NCBI GenBank assembly: GCA_036939975.1
Contig: JALLPB010000495.1
Coordinates: 1-15,276 of the forward strand
Reading direction: 5' to 3'
Origin: Cyclostephanos tholiformis
Taxonomy: Eukaryota > Bacillariophyta > Thalassiosirophyceae > Thalassiosirales > Thalassiosiraceae
Length of the DNA stretch: 15,276 nucleotides
The notes beneath the pieces are model-generated. The model was not told the DNA's origin and made no database searches. It was given only the letters and a program-made list of their open reading frames with translations. Positions 1 to 9,003 of the stretch are shown piece after piece (position 1 is the stretch's first letter; each line of letters starts with the position of its first letter). A program made the position numbers and the translations under genes.

Positions 1-260
1 ACCTGAAACACATGCCACTTTGTATTCACTCGCTTTATTTCATTTCAGGGGAAAAGTTATCAACCAGCCTAGGTCATAGACATAGAGTGAAGGAAATAAT
101 AAGACATTATGTATTGCTAATTTAGGTTTACCGAGTAATTTAAGCAGTGGCCAGGGAAAGAAGGAAATTTCTGCCCCTCCCCAAACAGTCCTTCTCAGTG
201 AAAAAGAACACTCAAAGGTCTGACAATTGCAGCCTCTCTTCCACCCAACACCAGTGATAC

Positions 261-765
261 ATGCAAAGGGCTAATAATAGACCTCCATTGTCACAACAAC
301 CACCTTCCCCTTGGTGCAATGAAGGAATCTGCCGGTGTCACAAGTACTGCCACAACAGACATGATGTTACCTCTCCCCTTACCACTGGATCTGTGGTGAC
401 ATGCATAACAATGAGTTCTTGTTCCAACCAATCGAAGTTGCCCACTCCTCCAAGTCTTTCCAAAGATTCCTATGCTGCTAGTAGGCTGAGGGAACTGTGG
501 AAAACTCCTCCCAATAACAACAATGATGATTGTAATGATGATAACTATGTAAACATTGATGGCTATGACAATGAATATGATGACAATGAATGATGATGGG
601 GGAGTGAAATGTGGACCATTCACGAACTCAAAAAAAACAATGTGTCTTACGCAAGAGCAGGGGTTATATTATTGTGAAGACAATGCCCTTCTTGTGGATG
701 TATTTGATGAAAACTACAATGAGAAGCATTTTTCTTCCATTTTGTCAGAGGCTACATGTGATTGA
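261..765 (+). CDS. Two overlapping unassigned open frames, possibly one broken gene
   Basis: The first frame (261-593, 110 codons) begins with ATG directly after an in-frame TGA. It contains a Cys/His-rich stretch, a protein-like segment SYAASRLRELWKTPP, and an Asn/Asp/Tyr-rich tail encoded by GATGAT/AATGAT repeats. The second frame (556-765) overlaps it and carries GLYYCEDNALLVDVFDENYN, which looks like genuine protein. The two could be one gene split by a frameshift inside the low-complexity GAT tract near 590. I recognise no family, domain, signal peptide or membrane segment. A chance open frame over simple sequence is a fair alternative. Confidence 0.2.
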
Positions 766-799
766 AATTGCAATTGCATCATGGGGAGGTATTTAAAAG

Positions 800-1760
800 A
801 ATTCTTGCATTCAGTGAGGCATTGAGAATTTTCAAATGACTGGTCAAGGTAGTGAAGATTAACACAAAAATATGGGTGAGGCCACAGGGATAAGGGTTAA
901 ATGAGGAATGGAATGACCACTCAAGTTAGGTCTTATGGATAAATGGGGAATGTTTTAGCAATTGGGCAAGGCATGGAGGATGGGATTTGAAACACATTTT
1001 CTTGTAAAAACATTCGCACCTGGTACTCAGCCTGTCACATTGCAGAGCAAGGTATTTTGGAAAAAAAGGTGGTAATGCATTCTTATAGTGAGAGACTTTA
1101 AACCTAGGTATGTTCCAGTTTTTCTCTAAAATATTTGCTTTTCTATAGTATTTAATCTATGATATTTAGCATTACACATGTAAGGAGGGAAGTGGAGGGG
1201 TAAATCTACATCCCCAAAATAAAATGGGGGGGTGCCTGAGCTGGGCTGTCAAAATGACCCCCAAGCAATCCCCCTGTCTTCCCCCCCCAAAATGGCATCT
1301 ACACCCACTCTAATCAGTGGTTGTTGAGTGTCTTTGAATATTTATGTATCAAGTGTCTAAACACTAATCTCTTGTATCCTTACCACACCATGCATTTGAC
1401 CTCAATTTACCACTGGGTCTCTAAAAATTGAGAATCACTTGTAGCTCCAAGTGAGATTATTGTTTGGCAGGTCATTAAAATAAGAGTTCCCACTTAGGGC
1501 ATTGTCTGGTGACCATTATTGGCTGAGAAATGATTGATCATAGTTTACTTATGAAAAAAGCACTTTTACTTAACAGAATTTCATCTTTTGTTTCAAAATA
1601 GGTACTTACATAGATCACTACTTTGGATTTCAAAATTTCTGAAGTAATGTCACTAATTAATCTGACCTAATTGAGGGCAATGTTTGGCCAACTTCCATGG
1701 TGCCACAACTTTTTTATGGTTGTAAGGACTACTATGGCCTTATTAATAATTGTCATTGGG
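800..1760. other. Gene-poor stretch without recognisable features
   Basis: No open frame of useful length and no protein similarity is visible on either strand. The only local oddity is a short homopolymer-rich patch near 1195-1300 in which a run of G (about 1226) and a run of C (about 1282) lie close together, each beside AAAAT. It is AT-rich intergenic or decayed sequence. Confidence 0.5.
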
Positions 1761-1763
1761 AAG

Positions 1764-1990
1764 TAATAGGGGTAGCTAAGGGGTACTAAGGCTAAGGGTT
1801 TGCTATGGGTTGGGAATTAATTGGGAATCAGTAAAAGCCTATGAGGAAAATCTCTTCCAAAAATTCCACTGGATATGGAATTGGTACATGCCTACAAAAC
1901 TCGCAATGCCAACAGATTCCTAACCCTTACCTAATCCTTACCTAACCCTTAGCTAACCCTTACCTAACCCTTAGCTAACCCTTAGATTAC
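1764..1990. repeat. Fold-back (inverted) repeat with telomere-like arms
   Basis: The left arm (about 1764-1818) holds degenerate copies of CTAAGGGTT-like sequence on the plus strand. The right arm (about 1910-1990) holds the complementary CTAACCCTTA units. Read as reverse complement, the right arm follows the left arm through GTAAT, GTAGCTAAGG and TGGGAAT-like blocks with mismatches. The spacer of about 90 bp contains a smaller inverted pair, AATTCC/GGAATT. The block could fold into a large imperfect hairpin. It may be a degenerate MITE or a relic of telomere repair. Confidence 0.55.
1920..1985. repeat. Tandem array of an 11-bp telomere-like unit, six copies
   Basis: Six contiguous 11-mers are readable: CTAACCCTTAC, CTAATCCTTAC, CTAACCCTTAG, CTAACCCTTAC, CTAACCCTTAG, CTAACCCTTAG. 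Each contains CTAACCCTTA, close to the CCCTAA strand of the common eukaryotic TTAGGG telomere repeat but with an 11-bp rather than 6-bp period. The array is the right arm of the larger fold-back. Confidence 0.8.
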
Positions 1991-2030
1991 AGCTAAATCA
2001 AGCAAAAATTGAAGATAAGGCTGTAGTAGT

Positions 2031-2085
2031 TTGGATATTTGGTAGGGTGCAATGAATTTACAGTTAAACTACGAATTCATAGTGC
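2031..2085 (-). repeat. Fragment of the ATGAATTCAT palindrome repeat family
   Basis: On the minus strand this reads ATGAATTCGTAGTTTAACTG, then about 15 bp later ACCAAATATCCAA. The plus-strand copy at 5021 has the same order: palindrome, spacer, then ACCAAATATCCAA. The palindrome here carries one change (ACGAATTCAT instead of ATGAATTCAT on the plus strand). It abuts the point where helicase homology ends, so it is either the breakpoint or part of the sequence that replaced the missing C-terminus. Confidence 0.5.
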
Positions 2086-3844
2086 ATCATCAAAGAACTT
2101 GCTGAACTTCTTGGCATCAAGGGTTGCACTGCTGATAATCAACTTCAAGTTGTCACAAAATCTAGCTACATCCTTGACCAATCCAAACAAAATATCAGTG
2201 AGCAAAGTTCTCTCATGTGCTGCATCAATGATCAAGCAGGAATAACTCAAATCCGGCTCCGTCAAAAACTCTATAAGGTGCATGCCATCTGCCATGTATT
2301 GGATTATTGTCTTTCTGCTTGTTCAATTCTCGAGTCGAATAGAGTACCCCACTTCTTGCCCAACTTTAACGTTTATTTCCTCAGTGACACAGGCCGCAAC
2401 TGACAAGGCCATGACACAATGGGGTTGTGTGCACCTAATTTTACCCAACTCTGAGTATCCCACCTCATGAAGATATTGTGGAATTGTGTTGTATTTAAAC
2501 TCCCCATCTTGCCGACTAAAATCAGCACCTGATGATCCTGCAATGCTGCCAAAAAATCTTTGTGGTATGGATAGACTGGCAACTTTCCCCCCCCTCAAGA
2601 ATCTTTTCATGCTTTGGTGCTGGACAAGCCTCCAATTCATTTCCTCCTTCTTCCACATTGCTTTGCATCTTAGCATCCTCGTCTGCTTCCTTGTATTTTT
2701 TTGAGGGATGTCACCTCTTATTCTTGTCACAATTATCATATCCTCCTATAGTATCCATGCACATGAAATCAATTTGTTGCTCCTCAAAGACAAAATCATA
2801 TTTTTTCCTTCATCATCTACTTCAACTCCTTGTTTGCCTTCCTCTTTCTCCTTGTGCCTCTTTTAATACAACTGAGTCCTGCCGCCATTTGGCTCTAACC
2901 ATCCTCCCAAAGTTCAAAGTTGCTGTTCACACTTCTTCTGTGTGGGCTTGGCTTATCGCAAGGTTAATAACTCCTCTCCCCATTGCACGTGAGTCTTGCT
3001 CATGTGCCACTCATCTCCCTGATCTCCATCAAAATCATCAGGCAATTGATAGAATCCATTGGGCTTCTTAGCAGCTTTGTCCTCATCTTCACCCATGTGG
3101 CCGTGTTTGCACACCATCCATAAAATTCCTTCTTCAACAATGGCTTCTTCTACCTGGGCAGTAAGATCCCCCCCAACTTTAGTGATTACTTCTTCCTTAT
3201 TGGCGAATTCTCATTCCAGCAATTCCAATTCATGCTTGGTTTATTTTTGGAGGTAAGCACAATGAGATTTTTCTTCATCATCACTCTGACTTCATCGGCT
3301 TTTCTTTGCTTTCTTTTGTCCTTCTTGTTCAATTGTTTGGCGAATTCATCCCGCTCTCAAATGTCCCCCTTGCATTCGATTTTTGCTCGCTCTTCCGGCA
3401 TTATTTAATCATAGTTGTTGTTCCTCCATGTCTGTTTCTTGTGGCCATTGCAATCAAAGTCCCTATCATCATCACTATCATGCTGCAAGTCTGCCCGACT
3501 GTCTTTCTTTCCACTGCACTTTTGGCACGATTCATTGTGATTGTGTTCTTGCTGCTCCCACAATTGTTGGTCATCAATCACGGTTTTAACCTCCTCTTCT
3601 GACCTTGATGAGAATGATGAATATCATCTCCGCCTACCCCCGCAATTCCATTGGTGATCTCCTTCAGAAATTCCCTACTAGAATCATCTGTAACTCTACT
3701 GTTACTTTTTCTGGCATTGCCTTCTTCCTTGAAATGCCTACTGTTGCCTCTTTTGCCCCCACTGCAGTTGGCATCTTCATCATTGCTGCTAAAGCCAGGC
3801 AAGCTTTCATTGCCCCAAGTCAACATCATCACTGTTACTATCAC
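2077..3844 (-). pseudogene. DHX16: DEAH-box RNA helicase pseudogene, DHX16/Prp2 type, C-terminally truncated
   Basis: Intact relatives are spliceosomal ATPases that drive the activation step before the first splicing reaction. On the minus strand, parts appear in family order across shifting frames. There is a charged N-terminus (3578-3844), a segment with ERDEFAKQLNKKDKRKQRK (near 3330), KPNGFYQLPDDFDGD (near 3050), and YDFVFEEQQIDF (near 2790), which matches the Prp2 pre-core motif. The helicase core starts at PVYPYHKDFLAALQDHQVL. Motif I is ruined: GKMGS at about 2499-2513 stands where GETGSGKT is expected, with a frameshift inside. Motif Ia reads TQPHC for TQPRR. Motif II is DAAH for DEAH (2215-2226). 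Motif III SAT survives (2122-2130). Homology stops at KFFDDA, so motifs IV-VI and the C-terminal domains are absent. There are many stops and frameshifts. A further segment containing SGIKDDFGLEKPELQLS (to about 3920) may extend the N-terminus. I saw no clear introns, but decay prevents calling it processed. Confidence 0.85.
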
Positions 3845-3919
3845 TGCATCCTTCTTTCACTTCTTCACTGATAATTGTAACTCTGGCTTCTCTAGACCAA
3901 AATCATCCTTGATTCCGCT

Positions 3920-4950
3920 TGCTGTAGAGGCTGCTGTGGTCCAAACGCTGGAAGTGGCAATTCCAAATTTACCGGAAATACTGGAAATGGGATTGTCAAG
4001 AAACGAGGCATGGTGAATGGAATGGGTTGAGAAATGAAGCAGAGGAGACCTGGCTTGTATCGAACATGCTTTTGGGAGTGAAGACAGTGTGCATTGGAAG
4101 TAGATTGTGGGTGTTGTGTGCATGGGTGTACGTGGTAGATACATGAGACCGATCCTTACTCAACCCAATCAATTTCATCTGTGGCAATAAGGGCATGCCA
4201 GGAAGCCAAACTTCATCACTATGATAGAACCATGGTAACAAGAGGGCAGAGACAAAGTATATGTAATAGCAGCAGAATTGGCCACGGTGAACATCGATTA
4301 CCAAGTCACTAGCATGGCTCTAGCTGAGCATTTCCATATGAATTCCTCTGTGAAGAGAGAATAATATTTTTTTGTTTCAGGTAAGAGGCCAAATAGCCCA
4401 GATGCCTCTCAACTACAAAGAATTGTAAGACCATTCTAATAATGATGCAATGATGGGAGTTGTTGGTTGAGTACTCCTCTTTTCTACATAGGAATTCATG
4501 CATCATATGATCAAGGCAGCCCCCAATGTTGTATTGTTGCCATGGGGCCACATTCCTGGCAACAAAGCACACAACAATCAACTAGTATACTATGCAACAG
4601 GTTTTAGTTGCTAAAGTTAAAATTAGAAAAATTATCATTATTGCTATTTTTATGATCAATTATGTCACAATGCATTGCAAATTGGCGCAATGGATTGCAA
4701 TGGTTGTACCACCAATGCAGAGCATCAGCGGCAACAGCAATGGCACATATATATTGTATATGTTTCCCTAACAATTCATGAGCATGGATTGCCATGCCAT
4801 CCATCTTGGAGGGCATGGCAGTCAAATTTGCAGAGCTATGCATTCATAGTCCAAATTTTCTGCCAAAAAGAGCCTCTAGAAGTTGGTATTGTGGGCTCCC
4901 GACCTTTTTTCATGCATTTTTTGCATGGTACATCTGTAAGAACATATCAT
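3920..4950. other. Gene-poor stretch between helicase relic and repeats
   Basis: Short open frames occur on both strands. The most protein-like is a minus-strand stretch at 4309-4581, which I cannot assign. A 9-bp perfect inverted repeat, TGCCATGCC (4790-4798) with GGCATGGCA (4812-4820), lies inside a GCATGG-rich patch. I see no RNA gene or recognisable domain. Confidence 0.4.
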
Positions 4951-4952
4951 GA

Positions 4953-5090
4953 GGTGCTAAACCCAGTTCACCAGCTCCAGGGAGTGGGATTATGACCCCT
5001 TATATATACCTTACCTCTACCTATGAATTCATGGTTACCCACCTACAGACTACCAAATATCCAAGTAAATTCAACAAAGTAGTCCTTGCA
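4953..5090 (+). repeat. Dispersed repeat copy with ATGAATTCAT palindrome
   Basis: This copy begins GGTGCTAAACCC, continues through AGCTCC, GGGAGTGGGA and ATGACC, and reaches CTATGAATTCATGGTTACC (palindrome core 5023-5032). It ends near ACCAAATATCCAA. The same blocks recur in the same order and orientation at 13423-13505. A second palindrome, CATGAATTCATG (5137-5148), lies about 115 bp downstream. The copies are diverged, so exact ends cannot be set by eye. Confidence 0.55.
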
Positions 5091-5259
5091 AGCATAAAAA
5101 AGTCATGGCATCATTGAAAGTTGGCCAAATAAAAACATGAATTCATGGTTTGTTTGAAGTCAAAAGGATCAATCTCAGCAAATGTACCTCCAATAGTATT
5201 GAAGTTTGAACATTGCTGAAGCCAGCACATTGGGCTAGTGATATTTCAACTCTTCCCTG

Positions 5260-5664
5260 ATGACCCCCAAGGCTGGCAAACTTATTCCATTGCAAATGGG
5301 GCCATTTGTTCCATTTTGGTTGTATTGTTGTGTCAAAAAATATTTTCTGAAGAGGCGGGTATTTCTATGGCAGGAATTGCAAGACCCCTCATTTTCCACA
5401 TGGTGTGATCCCCTCTCCCCACCAGCATTGGTGCTCTTGGATCCCCTGCTAAGGCCCAATCCTATTAGGGAGAAATACAATTGCAACAAAAAGAGCCATT
5501 TCACTGATGTGCTTGTGGTGGGGAAGGGCCCTAGGAAAGGCAACAGAAAGATGAAGGACTGCTACATTGTTCACATTCCTGAATTTGATGATGGAACCAA
5601 GTTCCACATTGTCAATAAGAACTTCAAGGTTCACACAAATGTGCCAAATAGCAAAGGGTGTTAA
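5260..5664 (+). pseudogene. N-terminal part of a piggyBac-like transposase, interrupted by a retrotransposon
   Basis: The frame is open for 134 codons. Its second half carries LVVGKGPRKGNRKMKDCYIV and PEFDDGTKFHIVNKNFKV, which I associate with the N-terminal region of algal piggyBac-like (DDE_Tnp_1_7) transposases. The link is supported by context: the catalytic half and Cys-rich C-terminus of such a transposase lie on the same strand directly beyond the copia element. The frame ends at a TAA inside the putative LTR start, so its last codons come from the insertion. The first catalytic Asp region is not present on either side. The ATG at 5260 is only the first Met in the open frame; the true start could be downstream or lost. 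Assignment of this segment is from recall and less sure than that of the C-terminal part. Confidence 0.6.
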
Positions 5665-5855
5665 ACTCTCTGAGTTTTAAATGGCTAATTGAGTCAAAGT
5701 CAGCCCATTTGGACAAAAGGTTTTCACCATTTAAAATTCAGTGAAGTTTTCAGTGAGCTCAAGTAGTTGCTCATAAATTCACTAATCATACGATTAATAC
5801 TACTTTCTAGAGTCACTGCTTAATAGTGATTAAGACAAATTCTCACGATTGAAAC
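5659..5855 (+). repeat. Putative 5' LTR of the copia element
   Basis: It begins TGTTAAACTCTCTGAGTTTT, the block repeated at 11201. A TG...CA format is satisfied if it ends at GATTGAAACA near 5855, but the end is a guess because the 3' copy is truncated. The start contains a near-perfect hairpin, TTAAACTC TCT GAGTTTTAA. A short hairpin, CTTAAT AGTG ATTAAG, lies near 5819-5834. I could not identify a convincing tRNA primer-binding site after it. Gag-like reading begins about 35-45 bp downstream. Confidence 0.5.
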
Positions 5856-5888
5856 AAATAATGGTTTTGGGTTAGGGATTAGACTAAG

Positions 5889-7000
5889 GTGGTACTTTTA
5901 CAGTCAGAAATCCAAAAGACCGTGGCAGAGCACATGGTTACCAAAGTTAATGGCCAACCAACTTGCAATGACCTTGACCTGCTTGAAGAATAACTCACTG
6001 CAATTGCAGCTTCTATTCCAATGGTACTTGGAGGAGGATTGAATGGACATGCTGGAATGTTGCTTACCAATGTTGATTATGCCACATTAGTGCCAGGCAC
6101 TCCTTTTGTTCCTCCCATCAATCCAGGTGTTTATCCCAATGGGGTAACTGCAGCAAATCACTCTCAAAGGGGGGCCAAGCACAAGGAACAAATCAAGGTC
6201 TTTGAAACATTTGCCGGGGTCAGGACGGGTTTGAAAGACTTCACTCTAAAGGCAATTGATAAGGACTATTTGTTAGAAATCAAACATGAACATGTGTGGT
6301 TTTTAAATGTAATGGATTCACAAATGCTGACTCATCTTTGCAAACGCTGGGGCATAGTTGACTTTGTTGATATAACAGCTCTTATGGCTGAATGTGATGC
6401 ACCATGGAGTGTGATGGAAGTCCCAACAATTTACTTTAACCGAGTAGAAAAAGCAATGAAACAATTAGCAAAGGCAAATATAACTTGGGATTGATGGGCC
6501 ATGATGAACAAACCCCTAAAATCTTTCAACGATGTGGGCAATTTTGAACCTGCAATCCAAGAATAGGAAGCATGACTGGTAGCGACCCTGACATGGGACA
6601 ACCTTAAAAACTTGATTTACAATAATTATGCATAAGCACATTGCCAAGATTTGGTGTCGGCAAGAGCAGCAGGATATGCGTCAGCACATATTGTAATGGA
6701 AGAATATTCAGTAGCAATGGAAGAGTTGATTGAGAACCACCAAACACATCAAGGCACTAATTAAGGGCAACACTGATGTGATGGCAAACTTGATCAAAAT
6801 TTCAAGAAAACTGCACTAACGCCTGCCTCAGATGCCAAAAAGACAGCATGACATCAAGCATGGGCAGAAAAGTGCAAAGTGGCAACAAAGTGTCCCCACT
6901 GCAACAAAATACATCCAAATCAAGCACATGCCCAATGCTGGGAGCTTGAAGTCAATGCAGCAAAATGCATGCAGGTTGGAAATCTTCTAAAGTTGCTTGA
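5889..7000 (+). pseudogene. gag: Copia gag region (capsid and zinc knuckle), broken
   Basis: Gag would form the virus-like particle and bind element RNA. Frame 3 reads from about 5889 (EIQKTVAEHMVTKVNGQ) through a stop near 5997. It then enters the long open stretch 6021-6494, beginning MVLGGGLNGHAGMLL and containing PGTPFVPPINPG. After TGA at 6492 the frame continues with several stops to about 6760, and a frameshifted segment with KALIKGNTDVMANL follows. A retroviral-type zinc-binding motif in frame 3 at 6891-6938 reads CPHCNKIHPNQAHAQC (C-x2-C-x3-H-x4-H-x2-C), a variant spacing of the zinc knuckle. Its place just before the protease supports the call. Confidence 0.75.
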
Positions 7001-7006
7001 TGGTGC

Positions 7007-7640
7007 ATGGGGCCCAAAATCTCAAAGTCACAGAATCATAAAATAAAATCAAAATCTGATTCTTACACTTCTGCGAATTATTGGGCCCCATTAGCATATG
7101 AAGATGATGAGGAGGAACTCAATGCAAATGAACAAGAAATGAAAGACATGATTGAAAACTTCATCTCAAACTCACCATGCTACATGACTATGACCACAAA
7201 GCAAAAGGTGTATAATTGGTTACAACAGAGGTGCCAATTGCGAGGCAACTCAGGAATGGTTTTAGATTCGGGCGTCACATTGCATTTTGTTTGGCAGGAA
7301 GAAAATTTATGATGCACAGAAACATCAGACAAAACTGTTGCATTGCCTAACGGTAAAACAATCAAAGCAACCTACACAGTTGACTTGCCTTTTCCCACTT
7401 TATCAATTAGAGCACAAACTGCACATGTCTTGTGGCAGTTAACTACCAACTTGTTGGTGAGTGTTCCAAAATTGGCAGAAGCTGGATACACAACAGTTTT
7501 CCATCCAGGAATCATAGGAGTAATGATTCACAAACCCAACAGCCTAGATATTCACATGTGTAAGAAAGCGATTCTCCGAGGGTGGAGAGACTGCAGTGGT
7601 TTATGGAGATTAAACTCACCCAAGAAGAATACTTATGAGG
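7007..7640 (+). pseudogene. Copia aspartic protease region
   Basis: The protease would cut the polyprotein. In frame 2 the active-site signature reads VLDSGVTLHFV, with the catalytic Asp at 7265-7267. An acidic linker (YEDDEEELNANEQE) and TKQKVYNWLQQ precede it. A TGA at 7310-7312 interrupts the frame. The same frame then resumes with VALPNGKTIKATYTVDLPF and SVPKLAEAGYTTVFHPG, typical of the protease body in this family. It ends with ILRGWRDCSGLWRL, the usual boundary with the integrase zinc region. A single polypeptide is no longer possible because of the stop. Confidence 0.75.
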
Positions 7641-8530
7641 ATTTGATTAAAGCAAAAACACTGTGCAACAAGCATGCAGGAAATGTGTACAGTGTACCTT
7701 CAATATCCCAGAGTGTAAAATTCCTTCACACAGCCAAGTATCAAAAATGGACACTACAACACATGGCCAGGAATAACTGCAAAAGCAGTTTGCCAATATT
7801 TCCCCAAGGAATCTGTTGAAACTCAAAAAAGGCTGCATGAAAAAGCAATGCCAGAATGTTTGATCAACAAAAGTGAGGGAACAACAAATAAATGCAGAAA
7901 GCATTGACCTTGCATGAGCATTTGCCACAAAAAGTTTAATGATGAAGGTCATCAATGCATCACACACAGTGTACACTGATCAGACCGGATGGTTCCCAGT
8001 TTAATGTAGTCATGGAAACAAACTAATAATGTTGATCTATGATGTGGATGGAAATTACATTGACGTCAAACCTATGAAGGATTATAGAGACAACTAAATG
8101 ATCAAGGCATACAAATCTTTGTGGACGTGAATGGCAAGATTGCATGAGAATAAACTGAGGATGCATATACTAGACAATGAAGCATCTATGGCATTCAAGG
8201 AAGCAATCAAGCAATATTGCAACTTACAGTCGGTTCCACCTGACACCCATCATTATAACCTTGCAGAGAGAGCAATCCAAACGTTTAAATCACATTTTAT
8301 TGCAATTTTGGCGGGTGTGGATCCAAGCTTTCCCATGTACATTTGGGATCATCTATTGCCACAAACAGTTCTCACACTAAATCTCCTGAGGCAAGCAAAT
8401 GCCAATCCAGTCATATCGGCATATGAATACATTCACAGAGCATTTGATTATAATACAATGTCACTTGCGCCTTTAGGATGTGCAGTACAAATACACGAGG
8501 CAACAAATAGATGCAAAACATAGGACTCAC
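7641..8530 (+). pseudogene. Copia integrase region, catalytic triad still readable
   Basis: Integrase would join element cDNA to the genome. The N-terminal portion (SVPSISQSVKFLHTAKY) is in frame 2 to 7819, then frame 3 (FPKESVETQKRLHEKA), then frame 1. In frame 1 the catalytic residues are visible: D in YTDQTG (7978-7980), D in ILDNEAS (8173-8175) and E in NLAERAIQTF (8266-8268), with 30 residues between the second D and E. Stops occur near 8002, 8095 and 8128. The open part 8131-8523 (130 codons) continues through FPMYIWDHLLPQTVLTLNLL and LAPLGCAVQIHEA. Where relatives have Arg-Arg before NLAER, this copy has His-Tyr, consistent with CpG decay. Confidence 0.8.
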
Positions 8531-9003
8531 ACTCATCAAATGAGTGGTATTTGGGCACCTCATCCAAGCACTACAGATTCCAAGGTATTTTTTGCCAAAA
8601 AACTCACAGTGAAAGGATCTCTGATACTGTGTTCTTCCAGCACAGGTATCTCACTCTGCTTGCATTAACAGACACTGTTGTAAAAGCATTGGGTGATATT
8701 AAATCTATTCTCATTTGCTGTGATACCAACATAGGCTGAGAGAATAAGATGGCATTGCAGAAGTTAGGTGCACTTTTCAATACAAAAGAATTTACGTCAC
8801 TTAACGTTGACATAAGAGTAATGTTCAAGGACTTACCAGCTACAATGGCAAACCAGGTGGCAGTGACATCACATCAATTGACTACAAATCAAACTTATTC
8901 CAAACAGATATGTGTGGCAGCTCCAAGGGTGGTAACTGCATTAATTGACAAACCAATTTGTTCAATCTAACCTAGCAACCAACACCGGATTCCAAAGGAG
9001 CCA
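8531..9003 (+). pseudogene. Copia integrase C-terminus and linker to reverse transcriptase
   Basis: Frame 1 remains the coding frame. It reads NEWYLGTSSKHYRFQGIFC, HSERISDTVFFQHRYLTL and TDTVVKALGDIK, matching the integrase C-terminal region of this copia type. A stop falls near 8740. The frame reopens at 8749 with MALQKLGALFNTKEF and ends around APRVVTALIDKPI. This linker is normally poorly conserved. No separate function is visible. Confidence 0.65.

Noticed and set aside
291..623. Minus-strand 110-codon frame with an Ile/Val-rich stretch resembling a membrane segment
   Set aside because: It is the complement of the GATGAT/AATGAT tract, which yields Ile/Val-rich text automatically.
2532..3071. 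Plus-strand 179-codon open frame
   Set aside because: It lies opposite the helicase relic; the minus strand holds recognisable motifs, and the Cys/Ser/Leu-rich plus text is their shadow.
3306..4016. Plus-strand frames rich in Leu/Val/Ile that suggest membrane proteins
   Set aside because: They are complements of the charged, Asp/Glu/Lys-rich helicase N-terminus on the minus strand.
5856..5890. TGGTTTTGGGTTAGGG as a tRNA primer-binding site
   Set aside because: The position fits, but I cannot match it to a known tRNA 3' end; decay or a different LTR boundary is as likely.
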